Shown here: positions 59,335 through 64,000 of the stretch, in pieces | How the letters are laid out: every line of letters starts with the position of its first letter | Numbering within the stretch: position 1 is the stretch's first letter | Origin: Alisma plantago-aquatica | Lineage: Eukaryota; Streptophyta; Magnoliopsida; Alismatales; Alismataceae | Assembly (NCBI GenBank): GCA_963693085.1 | Contig: OY856410.1 | Location: 883,954,335 to 884,018,334, forward strand | Length of the DNA: 64,000 bases | Direction of reading: 5' to 3' | Notes under the pieces: model-generated | Seen by the model: the letters and a program-made list of their open reading frames with translations, nothing else | Databases searched by the model: none | What the model was told of the DNA's origin: nothing | Position numbers and translations under genes: made by a program

Positions 59335-62186
59335 TGTTACAACATGTACTTAGATTTGTTGGTAATCCAAGTTATATTTAAGATAATCTTAATGCTTGAC
59401 ATACTTTTGTTAGTATTATTCTATATTGTGCTTTATATTAACTTTGGTAACCTTAAATACTTATTTGGGCAACTCATAATCATCACTTAAGCATACTATT
59501 AAGATCTAAGTTGGAGTTAATATAGCATTAACCCATACATGTGTGCAAGAAGAGAGTTAATGACATTGGAAGAAATAATTAATCAATATTTTTTCATATG
59601 AGAATCTTATCAAAAAAATATTGTAGAATTGTAGAGAATTCAATTACAAATCTAAAAAAAAAGAATAAACCAAATCGGAGTTAAAATGAGAGAGTTATAC
59701 CGTTTTTAGTAAATATGTATTATGGACCGCAGCTGACGTTGCGTTGACACCGCGACCGCGACACTACGTTGACACCGCCAAGGATAGCAAATCGTAGAAC
59801 GATCTTATCTCGAGCTATGCCTATCCGTTTTCAAAAAAATGAAGTGCGTTGGAACTAAGATTCGATCCTCTATCATCCCAGACATATTTCTATGTGAGGG
59901 GGAGACCTGGAGGGTGATTTCTGAGGCAATTATTGGGGAAGAATGTGAAGAACAACAGAAATCAAAAGGGGTTTCTATAAATTCGACTTGGTATGTAGTT
60001 TTAACCATAGATTCCTTCTTCTCTTCACTTCCCCTTGATTGAAACCCTTGATCCAGCAATTTGGAGGTTTGGTTTAACCTCTAATCTTATCTTCTACCTA
60101 CAACAGGCCCTGTTTAGGGTTGAAAGGAAGAAGAAATCATGGATTTTTCTAGGATCTTGATATAGATTCGAGATTTTCAAAGATGGGATATTTTTTTAGT
60201 ATGTTTTCACACCTAAAGGTGAGTGGGTACTTCCTTTAAATAGTAGATTGCACGAAAATCTATTTAATCATTAATAATTTTCAATTAATTATTATGCAAG
60301 TACAACCCTAAATGGTCGATTTGATCTAGCTTTTGCAAGTTGATGTGATATGGATTATTTATCTCTAGTAATGAATTTTAGATTATGAAATCACATTAGA
60401 AATGATTGAAATTCATCGAAATGAGAATTCTTAAAGTAATTGTAAAGGTTACATGAAAATATTGAAATCTAATATTTTCGGCTATGGCTGAAATTGTTGT
60501 ATAATTGAATAAAGAAGTTTGCCTAGTTGAATATCCTTGGTTATGAATGATTGTTTATTTGTATGTGTATTACATATATGTCAGATAACATCTTGGATTT
60601 CATTCAATGATATCAATGTTTGTTTGATACATCAATAAGGAGGGTGAAACCCTAAATGAATGGAAAGTTGGAGGTTTGCAATTAAACATCTTGATTCAAT
60701 GTTATTCTTGATGTACGATGTATACCATCCTTATGCGAGTTATGTGATAAGTGAATGAGGTAAATGAAACCCTAATGATAGGGTGTTTAGTGAAACAAGT
60801 ATTGTGATATCAATGTTTCTCAGTTTGAGATGTGCTGATGCTTAATAGTATAGTTTTGGTAAGTGTTATCAGATGGTTATGAAATGAACAATTTACAAAG
60901 CTGGACAAAGATATGTTGATGTGATGATTGAATTGTGAATTTAAAGAGTGAATTAGACATGTAGATGCCCTGAACACTATAGAATACTCACAGGATGAGG
61001 CTTGTGATGTGAGGAGGGAATGGTTTCCCGACTGGAGGTAGTCCAGCTAGAGGTAAGCCAGAGCACACCAGTAGGATGCGGGGGTCTTGACCAGTAGGGC
61101 AGACTCCTTAGAATTGTGTGGTACCCAACACAAAATGGGAATACTGGTGGTACCTGTGTTACTTGTTGAGTGATCAGTGGTTAGTAGGTCCACTAATACA
61201 TAATAAGCCTGAGGCTTTTGACTCACCACCTGAGTACCCAGGTTGAGAGGTGGAGTCTGAGATATCCGACCGCTCTTATTAGCCACCGAGAGGCAGACGT
61301 GTCGAGGCCTGCTACAGATGGGGTCTTACTCAAGAGATAGGCTTAGGAACCCGTGCATGCTTCTAAGCCTTGTACAGTGAGATCATAGCTTGCTGTGATT
61401 CTTTCACATGTTTTGGTACACCTTATGTGGGTTCAGGGCATAATAAGATGAATGAGAGGTTAAACAAGTGTGCACAATTATTCAATTATTCATGTTATGT
61501 TTCTGATTTATTAGTTTTCTTTATGATCAATCAAGCATATTCATATATTGGCACGCCCTTGTAGATATCTAGAGTATCCTTCCATATTTATGATTGTTAA
61601 TGATTAGACTCTTTAAAGCTTACTATTGTTATAATTGATATCAGTTTCTCAAAGGTAGATCTGTAATTATATCAGTGCTTTAGGTTGTTTCGTTGAAGTA
61701 CTCATTCACTGAGCGAGTAGGCTCACCCCTCTACTCACAATTTTTAGGGAAATCACATGGACATTGAAGAAGGTCAAAGCATCATAGTTAATCTACCACA
61801 AAAGTTAAGTATGAGATTAGTTGAGTTCAGTCGGTCCCTATCTCTCTATGTCCTTGTATAGATGTGAGAGAGTCATAAATGATTTTTTGTATCTTTTATT
61901 CCTTGATAAGAGAGAATGTATCTGATTGTCATGTCATATGTACATGGAAGTATGAGAAACAGAATGAATGTATGGATGTGTATCATTAATGTTGAGATCA
62001 TATTAGAGTAATGAAAGTTTAATTCTCTTGTAAAGTTTGTTTATGTGTTTGGATGTGAGAAAATAAAGAGTTTGAAGTAAAAAGGAAAAATAATAATAAT
62101 CAGGAGTGAACTTTGTATCAAGTATAATCATCAAATTCATGCCCTAATCTCATGATTTGTGGTAATTGTGGGATGCGGGTGTGACA
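59335..62186 (+). repeat. 3' LTR of the LARD-like element
   Basis: 2852 bp, collinear with the 5' LTR. The CpG-rich patch is shorter here (59722-59780) and several CG sites read TG or CA (gcgttgacacc in place of gcgtcgacacc). Confidence 0.92.
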
Positions 62187-62191
62187 CATAT

Positions 62192-62730
62192 TATCCTAAC
62201 AATATGTTTGAGTTTGAAGGAAAACTAACCCAATAATGCATAGACAAATGCCTCATAGAAAGATTTAGTACAAAGGGACACATGAAGAGAAGTCGAGGGA
62301 TTGTATGAGAGGGGTAGAATATATTGATTCCTATAGAACTTACAAGTTCCTCGTAATAGGGTCGACTTGCTACTCTAAATGGGTTGAAACACCCTATGAT
62401 CACATGCCTTGATCCCAAACTAAGGAAAATCATGAGTGGGGGGTGTCTTGTTCTTATTATTAAGATATGATACAAAAAGGTTGGGATCATCTATTTTAGG
62501 TTTTAGGGTTGAATTGAAAAACAAGCCATCCCTTTTATAGGATATATATTAATTTGAACTATAGTTTTAACCAAAAACCAACTCACATTATCTATATGGG
62601 CAGTGGAGTGAAAATGGGTATAAATAGTTGATGGTTTCATACAAAGGGATATTCTCCTTTATTATAAATCATGTATCTATAAATTTATATTCATGGTTAG
62701 TATCACTTAATCTTTTCATTTTCTTAAAGT
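62192..62730. other. Flank of the LARD-like insertion, no gene seen
   Basis: Continues the sequence left of 52528 once the element and one CATAT are removed. A minus-strand open stretch (62490-62191) is not family-like. Confidence 0.4.
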
Positions 62731-63740
62731 TCGATACACTTTCTCAATATGAATTAAACTTGATTAGTTGTTATTTATAGTAATTAGTCCTTGGTTTTAG
62801 GTAAATTAGGTCCATGGGGTAGTTAGTTCCTTTCATATTTGAATTTATATTGAAGCATATGCTATATATATTCTAATCCGTTTAGTTGATGGTAAGAAAC
62901 TAATATATAGTGATTTGGACCTAAAATACAGTTAAAATTCCCTTAGGATTTCTAGTGGGGTGTCTGGAGATTGCTTGGAAACTTAGAGTAAATTTTGGCT
63001 AAGTTTAGATCCTAATTTGGGATGAATTTGTACTTAGTCGACAACTATATAGTCCCCTAGATTCTAGTGGTGTTGAACCATAGACACCTTAGCATTATTG
63101 TTGACATTGTGTAGTTGCTTGACCTAATCTCAATGACTAAGCCTCATTGCCAACCTAATCATGACCAACTCAAAGTATTAGTTGGGCAGCTCAGAACCCT
63201 ATCAACAAAAATATTTTCAAAATGGACCCAAAAAGATTTTTACCATTTAAATCCTATGTAGGGCCATTTGTTGGACCTAGACCTTATTTAACGTTGTTCT
63301 ACAGATGAGATGCTTATATATCTAATGATGGAGAAGATGATTATTTTTTTTATATAGATTCAACCTGGGAATCTGATTCCTAGCCATCATAGAGATTGGT
63401 TATTGGTAAGATATTAGTGATCAATCATCTAAGATCTTGTTTATCTAGTTTATTTTGGATGAAATCTTTTGTGGTTTCTACTAGAAACTCTAGTTCTTGT
63501 TATAGATTCTTGCTTTCCTCTCTTTGACTCAAGTTGTAGATGTTTTGGTGGAATTGGTGGAAGGAACCCACTATGGAAGTGATTTGGAGCTGATTTTTTG
63601 GTGGAATTGGTGGAAGGAATCCACTATGGAAGAAATTTGGAGCTAAGTCTTAGATCTCTATGATCTTGTGATATGAAACACCTCATCTATAGGTGAGTGA
63701 TCTAATTCATCTTTATATTTTTTGTAATGATTTTTCTTCT
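62730..63740 (+). repeat. Diverged direct repeat, copy 2
   Basis: Counterpart of 49650-50640 in the same orientation, with about the same order and spacing of shared blocks. It contains its own 53-bp tandem duplication at 63545-63650. Confidence 0.6.
63545..63650 (+). repeat. 53-bp tandem duplication
   Basis: Units starting at 63545 and 63598 share ttggtggaattggtggaagg and tttggagct. They differ at a few bases (aacccac / aatccac). Confidence 0.9.
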
Positions 63741-64000
63741 AAACTAACTACAATCATCAAAGTAATGTTAATTGATATTCAATAAATCAAAATTTAGGAG
63801 GAATTAGGATATGGAAATGGGAAGTTGAATTTTTTAGTTACTATGCATTTTAAAATTGATCTAATCACTGCTACCAAATGGGGATACAAAGTCAATTATT
63901 TTAGACAATCAGTGTGAGTTCCAAACAGACAACCAAGTGGGCGACACTAAAACTGAATCACCCTTCTTCGGTTAAAACATCCGTCGACAAAACATTCATT

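Larger units (their letters stand above)
52533..62186 (+). mobile_element. LARD-like non-autonomous LTR retrotransposon
   Basis: Two long LTRs (52533-55423 and 59335-62186) begin TGTTACAAC and end GTGTGTCA / GTGTGACA. The target duplication CATAT is perfect (52528-52532 and 62187-62191). A tRNA-Met primer site follows the first LTR and a polypurine tract (tagaagggga, 59321-59330) precedes the second. The 3.9 kb interior (55424-59334) has no substantial open frame and no gag or pol motif in either direction. Total 9654 bp. Long LTRs around a conserved-size, non-coding interior define large retrotransposon derivatives (LARDs), which rely on Ty3-type proteins from other elements. In one aligned stretch of about 180 bp (near 55142 and 61902) I count about seven mismatches between LTRs. 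Confidence 0.92.

Noticed and set aside
1..64000. CRISPR arrays, bacterial operons, tRNA and rRNA genes
   Set aside because: None seen. The tandem repeats present are minisatellites or transposon repeats without the spacer-repeat pattern, and the gene families are plant nuclear.

Overview
This is nuclear DNA of a flowering plant. Support comes from a Dof-type zinc-finger transcription factor, plant CACTA (En/Spm) DNA transposons with TNP2-type transposase, L1-type LINEs with the plant DUF4283/zinc-knuckle ORF1, and LTR retrotransposons primed by plant tRNAs. The single host gene is markedly GC-rich while the rest is AT-rich. That contrast is common in monocots but does not prove the lineage. 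I see no bacterial operons, CRISPR array, rRNA or tRNA gene.

Layout. 1-700: edge of a Copia-like gag remnant (minus strand). 2561-16699: a non-autonomous LTR retrotransposon on the minus strand, primed by a tRNA-Asp-like site. Its right LTR is split by CACTA element A (9804-16465, TSD TGC); the left LTR preserves the unoccupied site. 16900-21750: decayed LINE. 23950-25000: LINE ORF1 remnant. 25099-25990: probable Copia LTR plus primer site. 27660-35602: CACTA element B (plus strand, TSD CTA). 36720-41406: another decayed LINE with endonuclease, reverse transcriptase and RNase H remnants. 46065-46600: a low-complexity Thr-Pro coding remnant. 47721-48995: the Dof gene, the only convincing intact gene. 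52533-62186: a complete LARD-like LTR retrotransposon (2.9 and 2.85 kb LTRs, 3.9 kb non-coding interior, TSD CATAT). A roughly 1 kb diverged direct repeat lies on both sides of it (49650-50640 and 62730-63740).

How the parts relate. Elements A and B share one plan: subterminal GGCGTCGGTT repeats, a GC-rich leader, telomere-motif minisatellites, a 300-bp near-palindromic cassette, a TNP2 transposase, then a second gene combining a plant En/Spm accessory domain with a Ulp1-like (C48) protease. They are broken in complementary ways. A has lost essentially all of TNP2 but keeps the whole second gene (with two stop codons). B keeps all TNP2 domains (frameshifted, with several TGA stops) but has lost the middle of the second gene. 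Both deletion junctions carry short repeats that look like templated filler, as expected from interrupted gap repair. The shared palindromic cassette and these junctions are the most interesting things here. I do not find an undescribed multi-gene system.
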